Part shown: positions 36,250-44,704 of the stretch, piece after piece
How the letters are laid out: the number at the start of each line of letters is the position of its first letter
How positions within the stretch are numbered: the first letter of the stretch is position 1
NCBI GenBank assembly: GCA_963975885.1
Contig: CAXBIS010000004.1
Location: forward strand, 131,287-195,286
Reading direction: 5' to 3'
Length of the DNA: 64,000 bases
Source: Pseudazoarcus sp963975885
GTDB taxonomy: Bacteria > Pseudomonadota > Gammaproteobacteria > Burkholderiales > Rhodocyclaceae
Notes under the pieces: model-generated
What the model saw: only the letters and a program-made list of their open reading frames with translations
What the model was told of the DNA's origin: nothing
Databases searched by the model: none
Position numbers and translations under genes: made by a program

Positions 36250-36702
36250 ATGAGCCAAAACGCACATTCCCTGATCGCCCACCTCGCATGCCGCAACGCT
36301 GCGGAGGCGATCGAGTTCTATCGTACCGCCTTCGGTACCGAAGCGCTGGCGGTGCACAAGCTCCCCGACGGCATGCTCATGCACGCCGCGCTGCGCCTGG
36401 GCGACGCGGTGTTTTATCTCGGCGAGGCTTCACTCGAGTGTGGCTGCCCGTCGCCGGCCGATCTGGGCGGCAGTGGCGTTACCCTGAACCTGCCGGTGGC
36501 CGACTGCGACGCCGCTTTCCAGCGCGCGCTCGATGCCGGTTGCACGACGCAAATGCCGCCCCAAGACATGTTCTGGGGCGATCGCTACGCCGTGGTGGTC
36601 GACCCCTTCGGTCACCGCTGGTCGATGGCGCAGCACGTGCGCGAGGTGTCGCCCGAGGAGATCGAGCGCGCCGGTGCCGAGTTCTGCTTCAAGCCCGAAT
36701 GA
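36250..36702 (+). CDS. VOC-superfamily (PhnB-like) protein
   Basis: 150 residues of the glyoxalase/bleomycin-resistance fold, PhnB-like subgroup: CRNAAEAIEFYRTAFG at the start and WGDRYAVVVDPFGHRWSMA near residue 115. Many such proteins bind a metal, but this subgroup has no assigned reaction. It follows the DGPF gene by 15 bp and overlaps the sigma factor gene by 4 bp (ATGA), so the three genes form an operon. Confidence 0.88.
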   Translation: MSQNAHSLIAHLACRNAAEAIEFYRTAFGTEALAVHKLPDGMLMHAALRLGDAVFYLGEASLECGCPSPADLGGSGVTLNLPVADCDAAFQRALDAGCTTQMPPQDMFWGDRYAVVVDPFGHRWSMAQHVREVSPEEIERAGAEFCFKPE

Positions 36703-37931
36703 GCGACGACGTACGCGACGCGATCGAGTCCGTCTGGCGGGCTGACTCGCGTCGTGTGCTGGCCACGCTGATTCGTTTGCTGGGCGACTTCGATCTTGCC
36801 GAGGAGGCCCTGCATGAAGCGTTTCGCACGGCGCTGGAGCAATGGCCGCGCGACGGTGTGCCGGAAAATCCGGCGGCCTGGCTGGTTTCCACCGGACGAT
36901 TCCGCGCCATCGACGGCATCCGCCGTCAGCGACGCTTCGAGCCGCTCGACGAGCCCGATGCCGAGGTCGATCCGGCCAGCCTCGACCCGGCCGATCCGGA
37001 ACTGCTGGCAGACGACCAGCTTCGGCTGGTCTTCACCTGCTGCCACCCGGCGCTCGCGCCCGACGCGCAGATCGCGCTGACCCTGCGCGAGGTGTGTGGG
37101 CTGGCCACAGAGGAAGTTGCGCGTGCCTTTCTCGTGCCCGTGCCGACGCTGGCGCAGCGCATCGTGCGTGCCAAGGCCAAGATCCGCGACGCGCGCATTC
37201 CCTACGAGGTGCCGGGCGCGGCGGAACTGCCTGAGCGTCTGGCGAGCGTGCTGCGCGTGATCTATCTGGTGTTCAACGAAGGTTACGCCGCGTCGGACGG
37301 CGAGGCGCTCACTCGCGCCGACCTGTGCGCCGAAGCCATCCGTCTTGCCCGTCTGCTGCTGCGCCTGCTGCCCGAGCCCGAAGTGGCCGGCCTGCTGGCG
37401 CTGATGCTGTTGCATGAGTCCCGTCGCACCGCCCGCACCGACGCCGCCGGCGAGCTGGTGCTGCTCGACGCACAGGACCGCAGTCTGTGGGATGCTGAAC
37501 TGATCGCCGAGGGTTGTTTGCTGGTGGAGACCGCGCTCACTTCGCGCCGCTTCGGCCCGTACTGTCTGCAGGCCGCCATTGCCGCCGTGCATGCCGAGGC
37601 TCCGTGCGCCGGGGATACCGACTGGGTGCAGATCGTCGGCCTGTACGACGTCCTGCTGCGCGTCGAACCGTCGCCGGTGGTGGAGCTGAATCGCGCTGTG
37701 GCGGTGGCCATGCGTGACGGGCCACAAGCCGGGCTGGTACTCGTCGATGACGTGCTCGCGCGCGGGGCGCTTTCCGAATACCCGCTCGCGCATGCCGCCC
37801 GCGGCGAACTGTGCGCGCGGCTCGGCCAGCGCGAGGATGCCCTTGCCGCATGGGGCAGGGCGATGGCCCTGACGCGTCAGGGCGCCGAGCGACGGCATAT
37901 CGAACGGCGCATAGCAGAGCTTGGCGGCTGA
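36699..37931 (+). CDS. ECF42-type RNA polymerase sigma factor
   Basis: 410 residues, much longer than a usual ECF sigma factor. The N-terminal 180 residues carry the sigma2 and sigma4 domains (ALHEAFRTALEQWP, then EVCGLATEEVARAFLVPVPTLAQRIVRAKAKI). The remaining 230 residues form an alpha-helical, TPR-like extension typical of ECF42, which is thought to replace an anti-sigma factor. The DGPF and VOC genes upstream are its usual companions and likely targets. It is translationally coupled to the VOC gene. Confidence 0.88.
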   Translation: MSDDVRDAIESVWRADSRRVLATLIRLLGDFDLAEEALHEAFRTALEQWPRDGVPENPAAWLVSTGRFRAIDGIRRQRRFEPLDEPDAEVDPASLDPADPELLADDQLRLVFTCCHPALAPDAQIALTLREVCGLATEEVARAFLVPVPTLAQRIVRAKAKIRDARIPYEVPGAAELPERLASVLRVIYLVFNEGYAASDGEALTRADLCAEAIRLARLLLRLLPEPEVAGLLALMLLHESRRTARTDAAGELVLLDAQDRSLWDAELIAEGCLLVETALTSRRFGPYCLQAAIAAVHAEAPCAGDTDWVQIVGLYDVLLRVEPSPVVELNRAVAVAMRDGPQAGLVLVDDVLARGALSEYPLAHAARGELCARLGQREDALAAWGRAMALTRQGAERRHIERRIAELGG

Positions 37932-38004
37932 GTGTCGATTTGCGCAGGTGCCGTCCGGTTTCGACTCCGGCAAGGCGTCGGTCGTGCTGCCGCCCCGAGG
38001 GTCG

Positions 38005-38802
38005 TCAGTTGAAGCGGCCGTGGATGAACACCACGCCGCCAAGGTCGCTGGACAGCGCTTGCAGCTCGGCCCCGGCCGGCAGCAGATGGAAGTCCTGGCG
38101 GCACAGCAGGATGTCACCGCAGAAGACCTCGCCCGATACAAGCTGGATTTCGGTGTCACGCGTGCAGATCACGGCCGGCAGCCGCGCGCCGGGGGCGAAG
38201 CGCAGAAAGCGCGAGACCCGTTCGTCGTCGTGCCACAGGGGCTTCTCCTCCACGCCTTCGGCGAGCGGTCGCCAGATGCCGTCCGCGATCGTGACGGTGA
38301 TCGGCGCTTCGCCCTCGCCCGGCAACAGACCACCGAGCAGTTCGATCACCACCCCGGCCGCGCTGCCCAGCGAACTGCCGCGCAGATAGGTCAGGCAGCC
38401 GTCGTGCGAGCTGATGGTGGCGTGGCGGCTGCCCGGTGCGGAGACGTGATAGTCGCCGGGGCAGAGATCCAGTTCGCCCATCTGCAGTGAGCCGCGCAGC
38501 ACGATGCCTTCTTCGAAATGGCGATGACGGTGCGGGGGAAGGCTGGCGCCGGGGGCCAGTTCGATCAATACGGAGCTGCCGTGTGCGCCGTCGTACAGGG
38601 TCTTGGCGCGCACGCCGGCCTTGAGGGTGCGCCATGCCCCGTTGTTGGTGCGCACGGTGCGCTGGCCGGCATGGCGGGCGCGGCTCGCCGCTGCGCGTGC
38701 CAGCAGGCGTTCGCGCATGCCGCTGTCTGCCGGTGGGGGCGAATCGCCCAGGGCCGGTCCGAACAGGTCGACCAGGGTGTCGCGCTCGTCGCGCTCGTTC
38801 AT
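38005..38802 (-). CDS. ChrR-like cupin anti-sigma factor
   Basis: 265 residues. A short N-terminal helical part is followed by a cupin domain with a metal-site pattern (PPHRHRHFEEGIVLRG) and a second, more degenerate cupin (LVSGEVFCGDILLCRQDFHLL). The HxxxCxxC zinc motif of the ZAS domain in classical ChrR is not visible near the N-terminus. Its ATG overlaps the stop of the ECF sigma factor gene by 4 bp, the expected arrangement for a cognate anti-sigma factor. It probably senses an oxidant such as singlet oxygen or a peroxide (family knowledge). Confidence 0.78.
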   Translation of the reverse strand: MNERDERDTLVDLFGPALGDSPPPADSGMRERLLARAAASRARHAGQRTVRTNNGAWRTLKAGVRAKTLYDGAHGSSVLIELAPGASLPPHRHRHFEEGIVLRGSLQMGELDLCPGDYHVSAPGSRHATISSHDGCLTYLRGSSLGSAAGVVIELLGGLLPGEGEAPITVTIADGIWRPLAEGVEEKPLWHDDERVSRFLRFAPGARLPAVICTRDTEIQLVSGEVFCGDILLCRQDFHLLPAGAELQALSSDLGGVVFIHGRFN

Positions 38803-39461
38803 GGCGTGCTGCTTCCTCGTGTGATGGTGGCCTGCAGAGTTTCGCGCAACTGCAAAAGGCTGCGCCGCAGGTGCGATTTCACGGTGCCTAATGGCAGGCC
38901 GGTGTGCTGGGCGATCTCGTCGTGCGTGAGGCCGCGGAAGAAGGACAGCGCGAGCAGTTGGCGTGGCTGCGCGTCGAGCACTTGCAGCGCGGCGTGCAGG
39001 TGATTGCGCTCGTCGATGGCGCTGAGCAGGTCGAACGGGTTGGCGCCGCCGTCCGCATCGGCCGCTGCGGCAATCGCATCGTCGTCGGCGACTTCGGGCG
39101 AGACCGTGCGGCGCAGGGCGTCGAGCGCGCGCGACCGGGCAATGGTCATCAACCAGGCCATTGCACTGCCCCGAGCGGAATCGAAACGAGGTGCCTGGCG
39201 CCACACCTGCCAGAACACGTCTTCGGTGACCTCCTCTGCCAGAGCACGCTGGCGCACGATGCGCAGCGCCAGGCCGAAGACGCGGCCGACCAGCGCATCG
39301 TAGAGCGCAGCGAGCGCTGCTTCGTCACGCCCGACGATGCTGGCGATCCAGGCCTGCAGTCGTGCGTCGTCGTCGGGCGGCGTGACGTCGAGCGTATCCG
39401 GACGCGCACGCACGGCGCGAGCATCGTCCGCATCAAACCTGTCGTCGTCGCCGTTGAGCAC
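38799..39461 (-). CDS. ECF-subfamily RNA polymerase sigma factor
   Basis: 220 residues with sigma2 (EVTEDVFWQVWRQAPRFDSARGSAMAWLMTIARSRALD region) and sigma4 (FRGLTHDEIAQHTGLPLGTVKSHLRR) domains, separated by an acidic linker. It is coupled to the cupin anti-sigma gene. The start is set at ATG 39461, giving an acidic N-terminal tail of about 30 residues before sigma2; a shorter start cannot be excluded. The 246 bp gap to the next gene must hold its promoter, but I found no clear motif there. Confidence 0.87.
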   Translation of the reverse strand: MLNGDDDRFDADDARAVRARPDTLDVTPPDDDARLQAWIASIVGRDEAALAALYDALVGRVFGLALRIVRQRALAEEVTEDVFWQVWRQAPRFDSARGSAMAWLMTIARSRALDALRRTVSPEVADDDAIAAAADADGGANPFDLLSAIDERNHLHAALQVLDAQPRQLLALSFFRGLTHDEIAQHTGLPLGTVKSHLRRSLLQLRETLQATITRGSSTP

Positions 39462-39707
39462 CCGGCCTGCCTCGTCATCCTGAAATCCCCCGACATGTTA
39501 ACCCTCCGCGGCTGCGCGCAAGCGGGTCATCAACTGCAGGTACGTCGGTGCAGCGATCCCGGATGCAGGGAGTGCCGCAACGAATGCTTACATCCGTGAC
39601 GTTCGTCACTGCATCCGGCAGCAGCCGCGGCGCGTAGAGGAGACAGGCACCCGGCATGCGGGGGCCACCCGATCCAGATGATGTTTCAGACTCACAGGAG
39701 AACAAGC

Positions 39708-40238
39708 ATGTCTGCAATCCGTTCGATTCTTGCCGCCTCCCTCGTCGTCGGTGCGACGTCCGCGTCCGCGATGGTCGACAACGCCGCGCTGCCCGCACCG
39801 GTGCAGGTGCCGGCCGGCAACACGATGAAGCTGTGGACCGTCGGTATCGGCGAGATCACCTACGCCTGCCGCGAGAAGGCCGATGCGCCGGGCGGCTACG
39901 CCTGGACCTTCGTCGCGCCGGTCGCGACCTTGTTCGACAAGGACAACAAGGCCATCGGCAAGTACTACGGCGGCCCGACCTGGGAATCCGCCGACGGTTC
40001 GAAGATCACCGGCAAACAGCAGGGCATGGCGCCGGGCGGCGACGGCAATATCGCACTGCAGCTCGTCAAGGCCGCCCCGGCCGAGGGCATGGGCGCAATG
40101 CAGGGCGTGAGTTTCGTGCAGCGCCTCAACACCAAGGGCGGGGTCGCGCCGGCAGCGGCGTGCGGCAAGGCCAACGCCGGTGCCGAGCAGCAGGTGCGCT
40201 ACCAGGCCGACTACGTGTTCTACCGCGCGAGCATGTAG
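39708..40238 (+). CDS. DUF3455-family exported protein
   Basis: 176 residues with a signal peptide (SILAASLVVGATSASA, cleavage near residue 21). The mature part has the family's LWTVGIGEITYACRE and GGPTWESADGSKI stretches. DUF3455 proteins are periplasmic or secreted and of unknown function. CAGGAG precedes ATG 39708; a longer frame starting at 39678 is unlikely. It is transcribed divergently from the ECF sigma gene, which makes it a possible target of that sigma factor. A terminator follows. Confidence 0.8.
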   Translation: MSAIRSILAASLVVGATSASAMVDNAALPAPVQVPAGNTMKLWTVGIGEITYACREKADAPGGYAWTFVAPVATLFDKDNKAIGKYYGGPTWESADGSKITGKQQGMAPGGDGNIALQLVKAAPAEGMGAMQGVSFVQRLNTKGGVAPAAACGKANAGAEQQVRYQADYVFYRASM

Positions 40239-40277
40239 GCGCGCCCGACGGCCGTTCGCGGCCGTTGCATCTTTGCC

Positions 40278-40321
40278 ATGGCCCGTTCGGTCTGCGGATC
40301 GTGCGGGCCATTCTTCTTTCT
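40278..40321 (+). terminator. intrinsic terminator after the DUF3455 gene
   Basis: ATGGCCCG and CGGGCCAT pair (40278-40285 with 40304-40311), followed by the T-rich TTCTTCTTTCTT. Confidence 0.7.
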
Positions 40322-40328
40322 TGAGAGA

Positions 40329-40345
40329 CTTAAGGTTCGCTTAAT
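40329..40345 (+). promoter_or_regulatory. PmrA-type box upstream of the hemolysin-family operon
   Basis: CTTAAG-N5-CTTAAT matches the PmrA-box consensus YTTAAK-N5-YTTAAK at every position. It lies 45 bp before the first gene of an operon whose last two genes encode an OmpR-type regulator of this kind and its kinase. Autoregulation of the whole operon is the simple reading. Confidence 0.7.
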
Positions 40346-40389
40346 CCGCCCCCTGAAGAATCGGCTCCGACGCATCCGGAGACCCCTTC

Positions 40390-41082
40390 ATGGCATTCGA
40401 CCTCAATTCTGAAGACGCCGCGCTGGCGCGCATCGGCGATTGTCCGCTGTTCCTGCGGCGCGTCCGGCGCGGTGCGCCCACGCCGCGCCGGCAGGCGCTG
40501 GAGGCCTTCATCGGCGCGCGCTTTGCAGAGCGCCACGATGCACGGATCCGGCATTTCATGCCCGACCTGCTTGCGCTGGAAGATGTTGAGGGGCATTTGC
40601 GCGCCGCCGTCGGGGTGCGTGATGCGGCAAGCGGCGCGCTGTTTCTGGAGCGCTACCTTGATCGGCCGGTGGAGGTCGAGCTGGCGCTCAGGCACGGCGT
40701 GGGCGTGCCGCGCGGGCGCATTGCCGAGGTCGGAAACCTCGCTGCGCTGGGGATCGGGCACGCGCGGCTGCTGATCGTGGCGCTGACCGATCTGCTGGTG
40801 GGTGAGGGCTTCGAATGGGTGGTGTTCACCGCCACCACCGAAGTGTCCAACAGTTTCCACCGTCTGGCGCTGGCGCCGCTGGTCCTGGGCAAGGCTGACG
40901 CCGCCCGCATGGGTGACGAGCGTGAGGACTGGGGACGCTACTACGATGGACATCCGCGCGTGATGGCCGGTGCCATCCGAGGCGGTTTCGAAACCCTGGT
41001 CACGCGCGGGGTGTTCCGCCAAACGAACCATCGACCCCTGTATGCGAACGGCGACGGAGGCTGCCATGCGGCCGTGGCCTGA
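40390..41082 (+). CDS. thermostable-hemolysin family protein
   Basis: 230 residues matching the family named for the Vibrio thermostable hemolysin: FIGARFAERHDARIRHFMPDLLAL near the start and EVGNLAALGIGHARLLIVAL in the middle. The fold is related to GNAT acyltransferases (family-level inference), so an acyl-transfer role is as likely as membrane lysis. There is no signal peptide. It is the first gene of the operon behind the PmrA-type box and overlaps the following ligase gene by 17 bp. Confidence 0.82.
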   Translation: MAFDLNSEDAALARIGDCPLFLRRVRRGAPTPRRQALEAFIGARFAERHDARIRHFMPDLLALEDVEGHLRAAVGVRDAASGALFLERYLDRPVEVELALRHGVGVPRGRIAEVGNLAALGIGHARLLIVALTDLLVGEGFEWVVFTATTEVSNSFHRLALAPLVLGKADAARMGDEREDWGRYYDGHPRVMAGAIRGGFETLVTRGVFRQTNHRPLYANGDGGCHAAVA

Positions 41083-42550
41083 GGCGCTGTTCGAAGCGAT
41101 TGCCGCACGCGGCGATGCCCAGGTGCTGGGCGACGGCGTGCGTGTCCTCAACGGCGCGCAGGTGCTGGCCGAAGTCGAGGCGCGTGTTGCCCGGCTCATG
41201 CATTTCGATTGCCGGCGCGTGGCGCTTGCGCTCGACAATGGCGTCAGCTGGGTGCTGTGGGATCTGGCCTTGCTGCGTGCTGGCTGTGTGTGCGTGCCTG
41301 TGCCGGGGTTCTTCTCCGCGGGGCAGAAGCGTCACGTGCTGGATTCAGCCGGTGTCGATGCGCTCGTTTGCGACGCACTGGAGCCATGGCTGGCCCACGG
41401 CTTCATGCAGGTCGAGCACGGGCTTGCGCGCCGCAGCGTGGCCGACGCGCCGGCCTTGCCGGACGGCACGCTGAAGATCACCTACACCTCCGGCACCACC
41501 GGCCAGCCCAAGGGGGTGTGTCTGGGTGCTGAAGCGCTGTTCGCGGTGGCCGGCAGCATTCGTGAGGTAACGGCCCCGAGCGGCGTCGAACGCCATCTGT
41601 GCGTATTGCCGCTGGCAGTTCTGCTGGAGAACGTGGCCGGCGTATATGCGTCGCTGCTCGCTGGCGTCGAGGTCGTACTGCCCTCGCTCGACGAGGTCGG
41701 TTTCACGGGTTCGACAGTGGAGGTGCAGCGTCTTGTTGCCACGCTCGCGCGGCACGCCCCGCACAGCCTGATCCTGATGCCACAACTGCTGCAGGTGCTC
41801 GTTGCCGCCGCCGAGCGGGGCGCGCCGTTGCGGAAATTTCTGCGCTTCATTGCGGTTGGTGGCGCGCGCGTGTCGCCCGATCTGCTGCGCCGTGCGGCCG
41901 CCGCAGGCCTGCCGGTGTTCGAGGGCTACGGGCTGACCGAATGCGCCTCGGTGGTGTGTCTGAACACGCCCGCTGCCCGACGCGTCGGTGCAGTTGGCCG
42001 GCCGCTGCCGCACTGCGCGCTGCGCATCGATGCCGCGGGTGAAGTGTGGGTACGTGGGCCGCACATGCTCGGTTACGCCGGCGAGTCGCCCCTCGCGTCG
42101 GAATGGATCGCCACCGGTGATCTGGGTCGCATCGAGAACGGCTTTCTCGAACTGCTCGGGCGTCGCAAGAGCCAGTTCATCACTGCTTGGGGGCGCAACG
42201 TCAGCCCCGAGTGGGTGGAGGCCGAGCTTACCGCCCGCGCGTCCGTGGCGCAGGCCTGGCTGTACGGCGAGGCGCTGTCCGAGAACGTCGCCGTGCTGGT
42301 GCCGCGCAGTGCCGCGGTCGGCGACGTCGAACTGGCTGCGACCGTGGCCGCCGTCAACGCCGAGCTTCCCGACTACTTGCGTGTGCACCGCTGGCTGCGC
42401 GCGGATATCCCGTTCACCGCGGCCAATGGATTCGCTACCGCCAACGGCCGATTGTGCCGTGACGTGTTGGTCGCGCACTACCTGCCGGCGATCGAGCGCC
42501 TGTTCGCGCGCGGCCGGCTCACCGCAAACTCGACCGGAGAACCCGCATGA
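41066..42550 (+). CDS. AMP-dependent acyl-CoA/acyl-acid ligase
   Basis: 494 residues of the ANL family. The P-loop reads YTSGTTGQPKG, the A5 region EGYGLTECAS, and the A7 region TGDLGRIENGFLELLGRRK. The C-terminal part is short, and the terminal region has an NGRLCRD sequence where a catalytic lysine would normally be expected, so acyl-AMP formation could be impaired or use another residue. Likely substrates are fatty acids, judging from the neighbouring genes; this is inference. Start at ATG 41066 inside the hemolysin-family gene. It overlaps the next gene by 4 bp. Confidence 0.85.
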   Translation: MRPWPEALFEAIAARGDAQVLGDGVRVLNGAQVLAEVEARVARLMHFDCRRVALALDNGVSWVLWDLALLRAGCVCVPVPGFFSAGQKRHVLDSAGVDALVCDALEPWLAHGFMQVEHGLARRSVADAPALPDGTLKITYTSGTTGQPKGVCLGAEALFAVAGSIREVTAPSGVERHLCVLPLAVLLENVAGVYASLLAGVEVVLPSLDEVGFTGSTVEVQRLVATLARHAPHSLILMPQLLQVLVAAAERGAPLRKFLRFIAVGGARVSPDLLRRAAAAGLPVFEGYGLTECASVVCLNTPAARRVGAVGRPLPHCALRIDAAGEVWVRGPHMLGYAGESPLASEWIATGDLGRIENGFLELLGRRKSQFITAWGRNVSPEWVEAELTARASVAQAWLYGEALSENVAVLVPRSAAVGDVELAATVAAVNAELPDYLRVHRWLRADIPFTAANGFATANGRLCRDVLVAHYLPAIERLFARGRLTANSTGEPA

Positions 42551-43218
42551 ACTTCTATGACAGCCTGCTCGATCGCACCGCCGCCGAGCGCAGCTACCTG
42601 TTGTCGGCGCCCATCTTCAGCGACGTCGAGGCCGGCCGCGTCTCGCTGGAGGGCTACGTGGCCTTCCTCACGGAGGCCTATCACCACGTCAAGCACACCG
42701 TGCCGCTGCTCATGGCCTGCGGCGCCGGTCTGTCGGCCGAGCGTCTGGACTGGCTGCGCACGGCGGTGGCCGAGTACATCGAGGAGGAGGTCGGTCACGA
42801 GAAGTGGATTCTCAACGACCTGCGCGCCTGCGGCGCCGATCTGCTGCGGGTGGTCGAGGGCCAGCCCTCGCTGCCCACTGAGCTGATGGTGAGCTACGTG
42901 TACGACCGCATCGCGCGCACCAGCCCGGTGAGCATGTTCGGCATGGTGCTGGTACTTGAGGGCACCAGCATCGCGCTGGCCACCGATGCCGCCGAGCGCA
43001 TCCAGCGGGCGCTTGACCTGCCCGATGCGGCCTTCAGCTACCTGTGCTCGCACGGCAGCCTCGACATCGGCCACATGCAGACCTACCAGGGCCTGATGAA
43101 CCGCTTCTACCACCCCGACGACCGCGAGGCCGTGGTGCGCACGGCCAAGGTCGTGTATCGCCTGTACGGCGACATGTTCCGCAGCCTGCCGCGCGTGCGC
43201 GAGGAGGTGACGGCATGA
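42547..43218 (+). CDS. heme-oxygenase-fold iron-containing redox enzyme (putative diiron oxidase)
   Basis: 223 residues of the TenA/PqqC/UndA-like fold. A full set of possible metal ligands is present: E43 and H46/H47/H50, E81-x2-H84, E138, and H169, D173, H176. Such ligand sets mark the heme-oxygenase-like diiron oxidases, whose members include UndA (fatty acid to 1-alkene) and other C-C or N-oxidising enzymes, and distinguish them from TenA. The gene is sandwiched by 4-bp overlaps between an acyl ligase and an SDR gene, so its substrate is probably an activated acyl chain or an aldehyde/alcohol derived from it. Confidence 0.78.
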   Translation: MNFYDSLLDRTAAERSYLLSAPIFSDVEAGRVSLEGYVAFLTEAYHHVKHTVPLLMACGAGLSAERLDWLRTAVAEYIEEEVGHEKWILNDLRACGADLLRVVEGQPSLPTELMVSYVYDRIARTSPVSMFGMVLVLEGTSIALATDAAERIQRALDLPDAAFSYLCSHGSLDIGHMQTYQGLMNRFYHPDDREAVVRTAKVVYRLYGDMFRSLPRVREEVTA

Positions 43219-44024
43219 GGCTCGAACACTGCCGCGCCATCGTCACCGGCGCCACGGGCGGCATCGGCCGCGCGGTGACCGAACGCATGTGCCGCGAGGG
43301 CGCGCAGGTGCTGCTGGTCGGTCGCCGCGAGCCAGCCCTGCGCGAACTGGCAGAGCGCTTCCCGGGCTGCGTCACGACGGTGTGCGCCGACCTGAACGAA
43401 CGCGCCGGGCGCGACGCCGTGCTCGCCGCCGCACACGACTTCGGTCGGCTCAACTGCCTGCTCAACTGCGCCGGTGCGGGCGGCTTCGCGCTGGTCGAGG
43501 ATCAGGACGACGACGCGCTCGAAACCCTGGTCGCAACCAACGTCACCAGCGTACTGCAGCTCACACGCCGCCTGCTGCCGCTGCTGCGCGAGGCGGACGA
43601 GGCGGTGGTGCTCAATGTCGGCTCGACGCTGGGTTCCATCGGCTACCCCGGCTACGCCGTCTACTGCGCTACCAAGTTCGCGCTGCGGGGCTATTCCGAG
43701 GCCCTGCGACGCGAGCTGGCGGACACGCGCATCCGCGTGCTCTACGTCGCGCCGCGCGCCACCCGCACCAGCATGAACAGCGCAGCCATCGAGGCCATGA
43801 ACCGCGATCTGGGCGTGGGCATGGATTCGCCGCAGCAGGTCGCAGCGGCCGTGCTGCTGGCGCTGACCTCGGGCCGCAAGGAAACCTATCTCGGGTGGCC
43901 CGAGCGCCTGTTCGTACGCATCAACGGACTGCTGCCGCGCTGCGTGGACCGCGCGCTACGCAAGCATCTTCCGGTCGTGCGGCGTTTCGCCGGCGACCCT
44001 GTCACCGAAAGGAGAATCGCATGA
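43215..44024 (+). CDS. short-chain dehydrogenase/reductase
   Basis: 269 residues of the classical SDR family. The cofactor loop TGATGGIGRAV is near residue 14. NCAG lies near 83, and the catalytic Ser/Tyr/Lys triad shows as NVGS at the beta-5 end and YCATK. The C-terminal extension (YLGWPERLFVRINGLLPRCVDRALRKHLP) is amphipathic and could touch membrane, as in lipid-acting SDRs. The start follows GAGGAGG and overlaps the previous gene; the stop overlaps the TPR gene. It probably reduces or oxidises the product of the diiron enzyme (inference). Confidence 0.87.
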   Translation: MRLEHCRAIVTGATGGIGRAVTERMCREGAQVLLVGRREPALRELAERFPGCVTTVCADLNERAGRDAVLAAAHDFGRLNCLLNCAGAGGFALVEDQDDDALETLVATNVTSVLQLTRRLLPLLREADEAVVLNVGSTLGSIGYPGYAVYCATKFALRGYSEALRRELADTRIRVLYVAPRATRTSMNSAAIEAMNRDLGVGMDSPQQVAAAVLLALTSGRKETYLGWPERLFVRINGLLPRCVDRALRKHLPVVRRFAGDPVTERRIA

Positions 44025-44674
44025 GCGCCATCCGCAAGATCCTGTTTCTCACCGCGTGCCTGTGGGGCATGAACGCCCAGGCGCTGGACGCCCGCGCTCA
44101 GGAAAAGCTCGAGGAGATCCAGTCCGAATGGGCCGAGATCAAGTACCGCGCGTCCGCCAAGGAGCAGGAGAAGGCCTTCGAGCGTCTCGACGCTACGGCG
44201 CAGCAGGCGCTGGCCGAGTCGGCCGATGCGCCCGAGCTGCTGATCTGGCGCGGCATCGTGCTGGCCTCGTGGGCCGGCGCCAAGGGCGGGCTGGGCGCGC
44301 TTGATCTGGTCAAGCAGGCGCGCAGCAATCTGGAGGCGGCGCTCGACAAGGACCCGGCAGCGCTCGACGGCTCGGCCTACACCAGTCTCGGCTCGCTGTA
44401 CTACCAGGTGCCGGGCTGGCCGATCGGCTTCGGTAACGACAGGCGCGCCGAAGAGTTGCTGCAACAGGCGCTCGCGATCAACCCCGACGGCATCGACCCG
44501 AACTTCTTCTACGGCGACTATCTGCTGCACGAGCGCCGGTATGATGAAGCCCGTGCTGCGCTGCTCAAGGCCCGTGCCGCCGCGCCCCGTGCGGGGCGCG
44601 AACTGGCCGACGAGGGGCGGCGTCGCGAGATCGACGCGCTGCTCGCGCAGATCGAGGAAGTGACGCGTAACTGA
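44021..44674 (+). CDS. exported TPR-like protein
   Basis: 217 residues with a signal peptide (KILFLTACLWGMNAQA, cleavage near residue 21). The mature protein is alpha-helical with TPR-like repeats (around RSNLEAALDKDPAALDG and AEELLQQALAINPDGIDP). It probably works in the periplasm as a scaffold or carrier for the operon's product. AAAGGAG precedes the ATG, which overlaps the SDR stop codon. It is followed after 30 bp by the response regulator gene. Confidence 0.8.
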   Translation: MSAIRKILFLTACLWGMNAQALDARAQEKLEEIQSEWAEIKYRASAKEQEKAFERLDATAQQALAESADAPELLIWRGIVLASWAGAKGGLGALDLVKQARSNLEAALDKDPAALDGSAYTSLGSLYYQVPGWPIGFGNDRRAEELLQQALAINPDGIDPNFFYGDYLLHERRYDEARAALLKARAAAPRAGRELADEGRRREIDALLAQIEEVTRN

Positions 44675-44704
44675 GCGGCGGGCCGTCCCCGCCACGGAGA
44701 ACCG

